The notes under the pieces are model-generated. The model searched no databases, was not told where the DNA came from, and saw nothing but the letters and a program-made list of their open reading frames with translations. Both the position numbers and the translations under genes were made by a program. From JARDZI01 sp041639705 (GTDB lineage: Bacteria > Bacillota > Clostridia > Clostridiales > Caloramatoraceae), in NCBI GenBank assembly GCA_041639705.1, contig JBEQBT010000159.1, forward strand, positions 1-7,956: DNA of 7,956 bases, given 5' to 3'. Of this stretch, positions 1 to 6,169 are shown in pieces (positions within the stretch are counted from its first letter, which is position 1; every line of letters begins with the position of its first letter).

Positions 1-73
1 GTTAACTCTTGAAATGGAGTTGCCTTAACTGCTGACCAGAGTATTCCTATATTATTTGCCAATAGAACTTTTT
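1..73 (-). pseudogene. Out-of-frame continuation of the MBOAT gene (5' end of the downstream frame, partial at the window edge)
   Basis: Read on the minus strand from 68 in the -1 frame, the sequence gives VLLANNIGILWSAVKATPFQ and stays open to the window edge. Joined to GLGKK of the upstream frame, this gives the conserved MBOAT continuation (GLGKKVLLANN-G-LW), which the annotated frame replaces with FYWQII-stop. One extra A in the six-A run (69-74 on the plus strand, TTTTTT), or a -1 ribosomal slip, would join the two frames. What is seen is the frame break. Whether it is an error, a mutation or recoding is unresolved. Confidence 0.75.
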
Positions 74-664
74 TCCAAGTCCAATAATAAATATTTCCAC
101 ACCTTCACCAAACAAGCTGATTGACTCTTTTCTGCCATCCAGTTGATCTGCAATGTTCCCATACTTTACTATTGGTCCTGCTATCAGCTGAGGGAACATG
201 GTAATATATGTTCCAAAGGATATTATGTTCCTTTGAACCTTAACCTTGTTAAGGTAAACATCAATTACATAGGACATGGTCTGAAAGGTATAAAAGGATA
301 TTCCAACAGGGAGAGGCAGGTCAATTATTGGAAGATTTAAGCCTGTTAATGAATTAATATTAATAACAATGAATTTGTAATACTTAAAAAATCCAAGTAT
401 CCCTAAATTAATTATTATTGAGTTTAAAAATATACCTTTAGCTATTCTCTTCCTGTTTCTATACCTTTCAATCAACAGCCCATTAAAATAATCAAACACT
501 GTTGAGAAAATCATTATAATTATATATATAGGTTCACCCCATGCATAGAAAACCAGGCTTGTTGACAGCAATACCAGATTTCTATAATTTCTAGGTAAAA
601 AATAATATGCTAAAATTGTAATTGGTAAAAATACGAATAAAAAAGTCAAGCTGCTGAAAACCAA
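47..664 (-). CDS. MBOAT family O-acyltransferase (AlgI/DltB-like), N-terminal part, frame broken near the window edge
   Basis: The 205-residue reading frame is the N-terminal part of a membrane-bound O-acyltransferase, which moves acyl groups (usually acetyl) across the membrane for attachment to a surface polymer. It is very hydrophobic, with several membrane segments. Family landmarks are the start MVFSSLTFLFVFLP, PVGISFYTFQ at residues 119-128 and PQLIAGPI at 158-165. Family members have roughly 450-500 residues, and the conserved histidine lies in the half not seen here. The start codon is TTG at 664-662, chosen because GGAGG lies 9 bases upstream. The frame ends at a TAG (47-49) seven codons after K198-K199. 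The conserved GLGKKVLLANN sequence continues in the -1 frame, so the gene is interrupted or recoded there. It is the last visible gene of an operon with the DUF4358 lipoprotein (24-base gap) and the SGNH hydrolase. Family call is firm; acyl donor and target polymer are unknown. Confidence 0.88.
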   Translation of the reverse strand: MVFSSLTFLFVFLPITILAYYFLPRNYRNLVLLSTSLVFYAWGEPIYIIIMIFSTVFDYFNGLLIERYRNRKRIAKGIFLNSIIINLGILGFFKYYKFIVININSLTGLNLPIIDLPLPVGISFYTFQTMSYVIDVYLNKVKVQRNIISFGTYITMFPQLIAGPIVKYGNIADQLDGRKESISLFGEGVEIFIIGLGKKFYWQII

Positions 665-673
665 GCTCTTCTA

Positions 674-678
674 CCTCC
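674..678 (-). promoter_or_regulatory. Ribosome binding site deciding the TTG start of the MBOAT gene
   Basis: GGAGG on the minus strand stands 9 bases before TTG 664-662. This supports the non-ATG start, which also gives the usual MVFSS N-terminus of the family. Confidence 0.8.
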
Positions 679-688
679 AGTTGTAAAA

Positions 689-1180
689 TTATTCAAAAAT
701 TTTATCAAATAATGCTTTAATTTCTGCTCCATTCTTTGAAACTACTAAAAATACATAATTCCCCTTTACCTCTAGAGTATTCTTTTCAATAAGAGTGTAT
801 TGTTCAGGTAAATAGTCTTTAAAGCTCATTCCAAGCTGTACCATTCTATCAGCTATCTTAGTTTTTATATATTCTGCTCCACCTGCATCCTTGGCTTTGA
901 ATACAGCAACCTCATCTGCCTTAACATTTGATGTTGAAACATAAACAAAGTATCCTTCAACCTCATCTGCCTTAATTCCATATACCCTCTCAAGCTTTTT
1001 ATCGTCAAGTTTTATCATTTCTGTAGTATCAATATCTTTCATAACTGACTCTTCAATTTGAGATACCTCTGGAGTTTTCAATTCAGCTTTATTTGACTTA
1101 GAACATCCAGATATTATTGCAGTAATCATTATAAAAATAGAAATTATAATACCTATTTTTGACCTCCCTATTGCTTTCAT
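689..1180 (-). CDS. DUF4358 family lipoprotein
   Basis: A 163-residue predicted lipoprotein. A charged start (MKAIGRSK) and a hydrophobic segment at about residues 9-23 end in a lipobox, ISGC, with Cys26 as the lipid-carrying residue, so the mature protein should sit on the outer face of the membrane. The rest is a small soluble domain of the DUF4358 type, marked by a LERVYGI-like segment at about 63-69, FVYVSTSNVKADEVAVFKA at about 78-96, and a C-terminal part ending with the KGNYVFLVVSK strand. The biochemical function is unknown. In Clostridia such proteins commonly sit beside MBOAT and SGNH/GDSL genes, which suggests a part in surface acylation or its assembly; that is inference from context. 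ATG 1178-1180 is preceded by AAAGGAG (1191-1197) at 10 bases. The gene lies 31 bases after the SGNH gene and 24 bases before the MBOAT gene, so cotranscription is likely. Confidence 0.85.
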   Translation of the reverse strand: MKAIGRSKIGIIISIFIMITAIISGCSKSNKAELKTPEVSQIEESVMKDIDTTEMIKLDDKKLERVYGIKADEVEGYFVYVSTSNVKADEVAVFKAKDAGGAEYIKTKIADRMVQLGMSFKDYLPEQYTLIEKNTLEVKGNYVFLVVSKNGAEIKALFDKIFE

Positions 1181-1211
1181 AATTTTAATTCTCCTTTCTT
1201 ATGAACCCTTT

Positions 1212-2066
1212 TCAAGAATTTTTTTTGACATAATCCAACCAGATGCTGTAAACCTTATATTTTACATGTATTCCATCTGAGGTATAATCCTTATTTATAA
1301 TTCCCCTGTCATCCTTTAGAAGTTTTTCAACATTAATATATCTAATACCCTGCTGATCTGCCATACTTTTTAGTTCTCTATTGAACTCATCAATTCTAGA
1401 GTTTGAAAGCATGGGGTTTTCATTTTCTACATCTATGGATACAGGGAATATGGACTGAATATATATTTTTGACCCGGGTAGCTTGTCTTTTATAAGCTGA
1501 ATGAACTCTACATATTCTGATGAGAACTTTTTACTATCCATTCCATATAGTAAATCGTTTGAGCCAAGTAGAATATATATTTTATCTGGATTCCTTTTTA
1601 TTATAGTATCTATTTCCTTTTCAGCCTTTAAAATTGTAAGTCCCTTAAAAGCCAATACATTTGTTTCATCTAGGAGTCCATAGGCAGATATACCCTCTGT
1701 TATTGAGTCACCAATAAATAATGCCCTATTAAAAAATTCTTCATCTATTTCGGGAATAATATCCTTTTTATTATTAGTGGCTGCAGCCCTGTTGGTTTTA
1801 GTATTACTTACTGGCTTGTGGTGTCTTATTATGGTAGCTAGATCACTATCCTCCAAATTAACTCTGCCAGTTGTTTCATCTTCCTGCATCTTAACCTCAA
1901 CAGCTCCATTGTAACTGTAATTAGTTGAGGCATTAATTTGAGCAAAAAGCACTTCCATAGGCTTCCAAGTAATAATTGTTATTAATGACGTTAACGTTGT
2001 AAATAATACGGCTAATACAATTTTACCCCTTTTAGTTACTCTAAAACGTTCTCTTCCCAGTCCCAT
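1212..2066 (-). CDS. Membrane-anchored SGNH/GDSL-type hydrolase
   Basis: A 284-residue protein with a basic N-terminus (RERFRVTKRGK) and one membrane segment at about residues 17-34, followed by a polar linker to about 110, so the catalytic domain is probably outside the cell. The SGNH blocks are visible: block I FIGDSITEG with nucleophile Ser121; a block II glycine, probably Gly142 in FKGLT; block III LLGSNDL with Asn170; and block V DGIH with Asp264 and His267. All four family residues are therefore present. Members of this superfamily are esterases or O-acetyltransferases. Next to an MBOAT gene, the likely role is transfer to, or removal from, a surface glycan of acyl groups, as in AlgI/AlgJ/AlgX or PatA/PatB systems; the substrate is inference. 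ATG 2064-2066 has GGAGG 6 bases upstream (2073-2077). It is the first gene of the operon, and a promoter candidate lies about 80 bases upstream. Confidence 0.9.
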   Translation of the reverse strand: MGLGRERFRVTKRGKIVLAVLFTTLTSLITIITWKPMEVLFAQINASTNYSYNGAVEVKMQEDETTGRVNLEDSDLATIIRHHKPVSNTKTNRAAATNNKKDIIPEIDEEFFNRALFIGDSITEGISAYGLLDETNVLAFKGLTILKAEKEIDTIIKRNPDKIYILLGSNDLLYGMDSKKFSSEYVEFIQLIKDKLPGSKIYIQSIFPVSIDVENENPMLSNSRIDEFNRELKSMADQQGIRYINVEKLLKDDRGIINKDYTSDGIHVKYKVYSIWLDYVKKNS

Positions 2067-2145
2067 ACTATTCCTCCAAAAAATGTAGTAAATGTATCAT
2101 TTTAACCAACCTTTAATTATATTCGTCATTTAGGTTCCTAGTAAA

Positions 2146-2180
2146 ATTATACTATAAGTTGACATAAGAAATAGTTACAA
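2146..2180 (-). promoter_or_regulatory. Candidate vegetative promoter for the SGNH-DUF4358-MBOAT operon
   Basis: On the minus strand, TTGTAA (2175-2180) is followed after 18 bases by TATAGT (2151-2156), which overlaps a perfect TATAAT (2146-2151). The -35 matches TTGACA at 4 of 6 positions. A start near 2140 would give a leader of about 75 bases. The perfect 10-base palindrome ACAAATTTGT (2177-2186) overlaps the -35 box and could be an operator, but such words are common in AT-rich DNA. Confidence 0.45.
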
Positions 2181-2332
2181 ATTTGTTTCATTCTAATTAA
2201 AATTTTCAAACATTTGATCTTATTTTGCAATAATAAATATGTTATGGACGAATATTTGTAAATCCTTTGTTATTAGTAAATTTTTATTATTTATAACAAT
2301 AACATATTACAAAGATATATAAATTTCATTAA
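2181..2332. other. AT-rich stretch without a recognisable gene
   Basis: About 150 very AT-rich bases upstream of the promoter candidate. The only structure I see is a perfect 10-base inverted pair, AATATGTTAT (2236-2245) and ATAACATATT (2299-2308), with 53 bases between. I see no coding frame with a start and ribosome binding site. It may be promoter-upstream DNA. Confidence 0.4.
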
Positions 2333-2364
2333 TAAGGTGGTGCCAATTTTTTGACTCCACCTTA
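2333..2364. repeat. Hairpin with 8-base-pair stem (TAAGGTGG / CCACCTTA)
   Basis: TAAGGTGG (2333-2340) pairs with CCACCTTA (2357-2364) across 16 bases, and further partial pairing (CAA/TTG) closes around TTTT. Neither side has a proper U-tract, so a Rho-independent terminator is doubtful. On the minus strand it directly follows, and overlaps, the stop codon of the possible small ORF. Its outer arm also belongs to an 11-base inverted pair with 2654-2664. Confidence 0.55.
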
Positions 2365-2508
2365 ATATTTCTCAAAAAATTCCCTTAGCAATTTCATTTC
2401 CCAAAAATTACATTGATATATTGGTTTAGATAAGAATGTATCATCCTTCTTATATTGAAGAAGCCCCTCCCATTTATTATCGGTTAAATGATGCATATAA
2501 TAACACAT
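2362..2508 (-). CDS. Possible small ORF, 48 residues, unknown
   Basis: An ATG frame of 48 codons ending in TAA (2362-2364), with a second in-frame ATG at 2494-2496. The product starts MCYYMHHLTDNKWEGLLQYK and ends NFWEMKLLREFFEKY. Its composition is that of a plausible soluble protein (W, F, Y, charged residues), with two cysteines, no membrane segment and no signal peptide. I do not recognise a family. Against it, no good ribosome binding site precedes either ATG. For it, a -35/-10 candidate (TTGCAG, 17 bases, TATAAA) lies at about 2541-2569 and the stop runs into a hairpin. It could equally be a worn remnant of a larger gene. Confidence 0.25.
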   Translation of the reverse strand: MCYYMHHLTDNKWEGLLQYKKDDTFLSKPIYQCNFWEMKLLREFFEKY

Positions 2509-2531
2509 TTAAAAAAGAATATCTCACCCGA

Positions 2532-2555
2532 GACATATTTTTATACTAATATGTC
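2532..2555. repeat. Hairpin GACATATT / AATATGTC
   Basis: A perfect 8-base-pair stem with an 8-base loop. It contains TATAAA on the minus strand, which together with TTGCAG 17 bases upstream could be a promoter for the small ORF at 2362-2508. It could be an operator or a chance AT-rich dyad. Confidence 0.35.
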
Positions 2556-2572
2556 CAATGACCTGCAATTAC

Positions 2573-2608
2573 AAAATAAAATGCCTCCTGTTTCAGATTA
2601 CAGAAGGC
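2573..2608 (-). terminator. Rho-independent terminator after the beta-propeller gene
   Basis: On the minus strand GCCTTCTG pairs with CAGGAGGC (8 pairs, one G-U) around a 10-base loop (2583-2608), followed by ATTTTATTTT (2573-2582). It lies about 130 bases past the stop of the beta-propeller gene, so that transcript would carry a long 3' untranslated region including the palindromes at 2677-2734. Confidence 0.75.
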
Positions 2609-2676
2609 TGGTAAAAATATAAATTTTATCAATTTCTAAGGCTCCATCTTCTATAAGGTGGAGTTTCCACTTTTTG

Positions 2677-2734
2677 CTTCAGGTGGGGTAGAGTCCCCAC
2701 CTGAAGTCTCGATGTTCAGCTTTAGCTGAACGAG
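2677..2734. repeat. Pair of strong palindromes, possibly an IS200/IS605-type end
   Basis: CTTCAGGTGGGG (2677-2688) and CCCCACCTGAAG (2695-2706) form a perfect 12-base-pair stem with a 6-base loop. Then GTTCAGCT and AGCTGAAC (2714-2721, 2724-2731) form an 8-base-pair stem with a 2-base loop, extended by CTC/GAG (2708-2710, 2732-2734) across a 3-base bulge. Neither is followed by a U-tract on either strand, so they are not ordinary terminators. Tandem imperfect palindromes of this sort mark the ends of IS200/IS605 elements and their derivatives. No TnpA or TnpB frame remains in the window. The block is more GC-rich than its surroundings and begins two bases past the beta-propeller stop codon. 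Confidence 0.6.
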
Positions 2735-2735
2735 T

Positions 2736-4913
2736 TCACTGTAGTGGTATTTGGATTTCTCCTAATTTATTCATGCTTTTCATATCATTAGCCATAAGTT
2801 TATTGTTTGAAATCGTATATAAAACATCCCCTATATACAATACTCTCTGAACGTTTTTATCGCTTTCATTGTACCAGTAATCTCCGGACTTCATATAATC
2901 CTCATTATTTAAATGGCTTATCTTTCCCTTAAGTGTCAAACCCTTTACAAGGTCAATATTATATACATATGCTCCCTGGAAGGTGAATTTTCCATACTCA
3001 GGCATTGAGTTGGTATTTGAATTATTGGTTGTTTCCATTACTGTAACAGGGAAGGCTAATAAATTCTTTTCCTTTGAGAAAAGTAGTGCCCTGTGGTTGT
3101 TCAACAGCTCTGAATCAGTACCCCTGCCTCCAATGGTGGTTTTGAACTCCTCTATGGGGTTGTTTACATCAGTTACATCAAAAATCGCTATTTTCATTCC
3201 AAGGTAGTATGCATTTGTACTTATAACATTACCATTGTTGTCCTTGCTTGCTACCTCAACTGCATCCTTTCCAAACCCTATTATATGGTTTTCATCATAG
3301 GGTTGAAGATAATTACTGTAGCCAGGTATCTTTAATTTCCCGAGTATCTTTGGATTTTTAGGGTCCTTTAAGTCCATTACAAACAAGGGATCAACTGTTC
3401 TGAAGGTAACCATGTAAGCTCTGTTCCCCATGAACCTAACTGAGTATATTGTTTCCCCGGGAGCAATGTCCTCTATTTTCCCAGAAATATTCATATTATT
3501 ATCAAGTACATACAAATTATTTTTTGATGTATTTTCATCTGTTCTCCAAACTTCACCCTTAGTTGTTGCTATTCTAAAATAATCATTGTTTTCATCCATT
3601 GAAAATTGGTTTAGTGTAGTTCCAGGAACTTCACCCCGTCCTGTGTACTTGATTCCATCCTTTAGTGAAAACCTGTATATAACAGTACTTACACTATTGT
3701 TGGTAGGCTGCATTCTAATGGAAAGCTTTTCATTACCTTTAACCTCTGATTTAGCTTCAACTTTATTTTCTACTTGGTAGTTAATTGCAGCAGTGTATAA
3801 GTTGTTTTCAGAAACATAAATATTTTGCCCTGCTCCCAGGTAGGTCTGCAGGTTTAGATTTCCTGAAAGATTATCAATGTTTAAGCCTGCAATTATCATG
3901 TAATTTGGCTCTATTACCCCAGGGAAGTAGGATATTTTTGAGTAATCAATATTTGCATATCCCTTACCCAGCTTAGAGTCACGATATACAGGAGTCAAAT
4001 AGGGCTGATTATCTTCAACCGTTTCATTTCTAAACAGGTAGTAGTCTATATATTTATTTGTTACAAAATAAATATTTGAGCCTATTTTACGGGAGGAAAC
4101 ATACCCTCCCTCTATTTCGATTTCTCTTAACTGCTTAGGATTTTTTTTATCCTTTATATCATAAACTATTGCCTTAACCATGCTTCTTGTGTACTTTGGA
4201 GGGTAAATATATTTTACCTGCTCCTTTGCAGGTGTAAAAATATTATTTGACCCCTTAACTGGGTCCTTAACTGTTAAAGCTTCTTCATTGTAATAGCTTC
4301 CAATAACCACGAGATATTTATTATCTACATACATTTCAAATGGAGAAAATTTATTATCAGAATAACTAATTGTACTTGCAACTTCCATATCCACTGCAGG
4401 GTATGCCTTCATTATTACAATTCTTCCACCATTAACATGATATATATATTCTCCATCAGTTTTAACCACATCAGATTCATCTACCCCTTGAACCTGCACA
4501 TTGGTAGTTGAATAATCTCCTGAGTTCGCAATATTAGTACTGTTTGAAGGACTCATAGACTTTGTGCTATCCATGGCACTTTTATTTGCATCTGCAGCCA
4601 ATGGTTTAGATGTAGTAAAGAACTCCATACCTCGTCTTATGCCCCCATAAGTAATGGCAGCTGATTTCTCATACTCCTCCAACAGTTTTTTTAAATTAGC
4701 ATAGGATTCAACAACTGGAAGGGTAACTTTCTTTGTTGATATTTTATTTGTATGTCCTGCATTGGTTGATGCATTGCTTGCATTCGCTGTATTAATAGAA
4801 ACTGTCCCAATACCATTACTGTTTATTTTGCCAAGTACTACTATTGGTATAATCATTGAAATTACAATAGCAATAATGAGACCTAATTTAAAATAGCGTG
4901 GGAACCTTTTCAC
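2736..4913 (-). CDS. Secreted or membrane-anchored beta-propeller protein (Beta_propel family, COG4880-like)
   Basis: A 725-residue protein from GTG 4911-4913. A short basic N-terminus (KRFPRYFK) and one hydrophobic segment at about residues 8-28 act as signal or anchor, followed by a Ser/Thr/Asn-rich linker to about 137 and then the propeller. The family signature TNVQVQGVDESDVVKTDG lies at about 137-154, followed by GEYIYHVNGGRIVIMKAYP. Repeated blades are seen as segments of the form 'KNPKQLREIEIEG', 'KNPKILGKLKIPG' and 'NNPIEEFKTTIGG'. These proteins are distant relatives of WD40 propellers in bacteria and archaea; their ligands and role are unknown. An upstream ATG (4920-4922) would add three residues, but it touches the AAAGGGG ribosome binding site, so GTG is preferred. 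The gene stands alone between two terminators. Nothing ties it to germination apart from adjacency. Its last codons abut a palindrome block, so the natural C-terminus may have been altered. Confidence 0.9.
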   Translation of the reverse strand: MKRFPRYFKLGLIIAIVISMIIPIVVLGKINSNGIGTVSINTANASNASTNAGHTNKISTKKVTLPVVESYANLKKLLEEYEKSAAITYGGIRRGMEFFTTSKPLAADANKSAMDSTKSMSPSNSTNIANSGDYSTTNVQVQGVDESDVVKTDGEYIYHVNGGRIVIMKAYPAVDMEVASTISYSDNKFSPFEMYVDNKYLVVIGSYYNEEALTVKDPVKGSNNIFTPAKEQVKYIYPPKYTRSMVKAIVYDIKDKKNPKQLREIEIEGGYVSSRKIGSNIYFVTNKYIDYYLFRNETVEDNQPYLTPVYRDSKLGKGYANIDYSKISYFPGVIEPNYMIIAGLNIDNLSGNLNLQTYLGAGQNIYVSENNLYTAAINYQVENKVEAKSEVKGNEKLSIRMQPTNNSVSTVIYRFSLKDGIKYTGRGEVPGTTLNQFSMDENNDYFRIATTKGEVWRTDENTSKNNLYVLDNNMNISGKIEDIAPGETIYSVRFMGNRAYMVTFRTVDPLFVMDLKDPKNPKILGKLKIPGYSNYLQPYDENHIIGFGKDAVEVASKDNNGNVISTNAYYLGMKIAIFDVTDVNNPIEEFKTTIGGRGTDSELLNNHRALLFSKEKNLLAFPVTVMETTNNSNTNSMPEYGKFTFQGAYVYNIDLVKGLTLKGKISHLNNEDYMKSGDYWYNESDKNVQRVLYIGDVLYTISNNKLMANDMKSMNKLGEIQIPLQ

Positions 4914-4922
4914 ACAAATCAT

Positions 4923-4929
4923 CCCCTTT
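4923..4929 (-). promoter_or_regulatory. Ribosome binding site favouring the GTG start of the beta-propeller gene
   Basis: AAAGGGG on the minus strand ends immediately before ATG 4922-4920, which is too close for use, but lies 9 bases before GTG 4913-4911, a normal spacing. Confidence 0.65.
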
Positions 4930-4946
4930 GTTTTCTTTACTCATTA

Positions 4947-4964
4947 GATACAGCATGTTGTATC
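4947..4964. repeat. 18-base near-perfect palindrome in the leader of the beta-propeller gene
   Basis: GATACA and TGTATC flank a GCATGT centre, giving a palindrome with one mismatched base pair. It stands about 18 bases before the ribosome binding site. It could be an operator for a dimeric regulator, or an RNA hairpin in the leader. No regulator gene lies in the window. Confidence 0.4.
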
Positions 4965-4990
4965 ACGGTTCCCTCATATGGTAAAAATAC

Positions 4991-5015
4991 AAAAAAGATG
5001 GACATATTATCCTTC
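4991..5015 (-). terminator. Probable terminator of the germination operon
   Basis: On the minus strand GAAGGATA pairs with TGTCCATC around ATA (one A-A mismatch, one G-U pair), followed at once by TTTTTT and then another T-rich run. The stem is weak in GC, but the position, 50 bases after the gerB stop, fits the end of the operon. Confidence 0.5.
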
Positions 5016-5064
5016 ATATAGGGTGATGGTTCTATTCTTTCTTTAAATATCTAAAATTCATATA

Positions 5065-6153
5065 TTAACCTGACTTGCTTTTCCTTGTTTTAGCCTCTGC
5101 AATAATCCACATAATTAGTGGAATTATGACCTGAAAAGGAAGTGCATAATATGGATATATTTTCCTCGACCAATCCACCATCTCCATAATATTCTTATAT
5201 ACTATAACAGATAGGTTGAGCATTAGCACTGCAACTGGGATAACAATATATCTATACTCACTTATTCCTATCACCTTTGATATTCCTTTACTTGCAGCCA
5301 TAAGGCATATACTTATTTTCACAAACACACATACTAAAAGCACTACTGAAACTGTTATTTCAAGCCTCTGGAATATTTTTCCGATATCAACCCTCGAAAC
5401 AGTTATATAGGATGGAAAGTAGTACCTTGAAGCTAGCTCTTCTCCTAATACAGCAATATTTCTTGCTGCAATCATTAATATTGTGAAACTACCTACAAGA
5501 ATTCCCCAAAGAAATACCTTGTATGAAGAGTTTTTCTTTTTTAAGCTGTCAAATACCATCATAAACATAACTGTCTCTGCAAATGGAAAGGAGAAGCCAG
5601 AAAATGCTCCAATAATAGCTGGTTTTATACCATTATATAATATTGGCAGAAAGTTCTGCAGTTTCATCTCAGGTATCATCAATAATTGTATAACAGCAAG
5701 AATAATGATGAGTATAATAATAAAAAATTCCGACCATCTTCCCAACACCTCAATTCCTGACTTAGTAACCCAAATACATAATAATAAAAGCATTATCATA
5801 GGAACAATCTCTGGAGTCCCTGGCAATCCAAGTGTGTTCATGAATTCCCCAATGTTCCTCAAAACCAATGCGCCCAGGTGAAATGCATACCATGAGTATA
5901 ATATACAAATGAATTTACCAAGTACCTTTCCAAACAGTATATTGCTTATATCAAATAAATCCTTACCAGGATATAGTGACAGTATTCTAGAATATACAAG
6001 CATTATAATTGCTCCAGCAACAGCACCAAGCAGTATGGCCAACCACCTGTCTGCCTTCCCTTCTGTTCCTGTTCCTAATAGCAAAGAGCTCCCAAATAAA
6101 AATAATATAACCATTGATATTCCCTGTTTATTAGAGACCACTTCTTTCTGCAT
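5065..6153 (-). CDS. Spore germination permease, GerB (GerAB/Spore_permease) family
   Basis: A 362-residue integral membrane protein of usual length for the family, with about ten hydrophobic segments. GerB proteins are APC-fold relatives of amino-acid permeases, sit in the inner spore membrane as the middle subunit of a germinant receptor, and bear the germinant-binding pocket. Visible landmarks are the N-terminal QGISMVILFLFGSSLLLGTG (about 10-29), FPFAE at 189-193 and the FQRLEITV segment near 261-268. ATG 6151-6153 is preferred because GGAGG lies 7 bases upstream (6161-6165). A frame extension to TTG 6180 would overlap the small gene upstream and has no better site. The gap to the small upstream gene is 16 bases, so translation is probably coupled. 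The germinant recognised cannot be read from the sequence. Confidence 0.93.
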   Translation of the reverse strand: MQKEVVSNKQGISMVILFLFGSSLLLGTGTEGKADRWLAILLGAVAGAIIMLVYSRILSLYPGKDLFDISNILFGKVLGKFICILYSWYAFHLGALVLRNIGEFMNTLGLPGTPEIVPMIMLLLLCIWVTKSGIEVLGRWSEFFIIILIIILAVIQLLMIPEMKLQNFLPILYNGIKPAIIGAFSGFSFPFAETVMFMMVFDSLKKKNSSYKVFLWGILVGSFTILMIAARNIAVLGEELASRYYFPSYITVSRVDIGKIFQRLEITVSVVLLVCVFVKISICLMAASKGISKVIGISEYRYIVIPVAVLMLNLSVIVYKNIMEMVDWSRKIYPYYALPFQVIIPLIMWIIAEAKTRKSKSG

Positions 6154-6160
6154 GCTTATA

Positions 6161-6165
6161 CCTCC
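6161..6165 (-). promoter_or_regulatory. Ribosome binding site deciding the gerB start
   Basis: GGAGG on the minus strand stands 7 bases before ATG 6153-6151. This argues against the longer TTG start at 6180. Confidence 0.8.
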
Positions 6166-6169
6166 AGAT

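Larger units (their letters stand above)
2354..2664. mobile_element. Possible small non-autonomous element bounded by 11-base inverted repeats
   Basis: ACTCCACCTTA (2354-2364) and TAAGGTGGAGT (2654-2664) form a perfect 11-base inverted pair around 311 bases. The word is richer in GC than its surroundings, which makes chance less likely. The segment holds a possible 48-codon ORF and a terminator but no transposase. I find no target-site duplication at the edges. Strong palindromes of the kind seen at IS200/IS605 ends lie just outside (2677-2734). A degenerate MITE-like or palindrome-associated element is a reasonable reading, but it rests on structure alone. Confidence 0.25.

Noticed and set aside
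2236..2308. Inverted pair AATATGTTAT / ATAACATATT as a regulatory or mobile-element signal
   Set aside because: The arms are nearly pure A/T and 53 bases apart in very AT-rich DNA, so chance is a sufficient explanation.
2654..2675. Plus-strand terminator (GTGGA-GTT-TCCAC followed by TTTTT)
   Set aside because: The stem has only five good pairs and no plus-strand gene ends here. It is more simply part of the repeat-rich block.
2067..2735. CRISPR array, tRNA or riboswitch in the long intergenic region
   Set aside because: No regularly spaced direct repeats, no cloverleaf with a TTCGA-type arm, and no recognisable riboswitch core were seen on either strand.
2547..5009. Shared word TGGACATATTA at 2547-2557 (minus) and 4999-5009 (plus)
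   Set aside because: An 11-base AT-rich match is expected by chance in about 8 kb, and the two copies sit in unrelated structures (a dyad and a terminator).
5483..5881. A 132-codon open frame on the plus strand
   Set aside because: It lies wholly antisense to the well-supported gerB gene, has no family resemblance and no convincing ribosome binding site. The same holds for the other plus-strand frames opposite the MBOAT, SGNH, beta-propeller, gerB and gerA genes.
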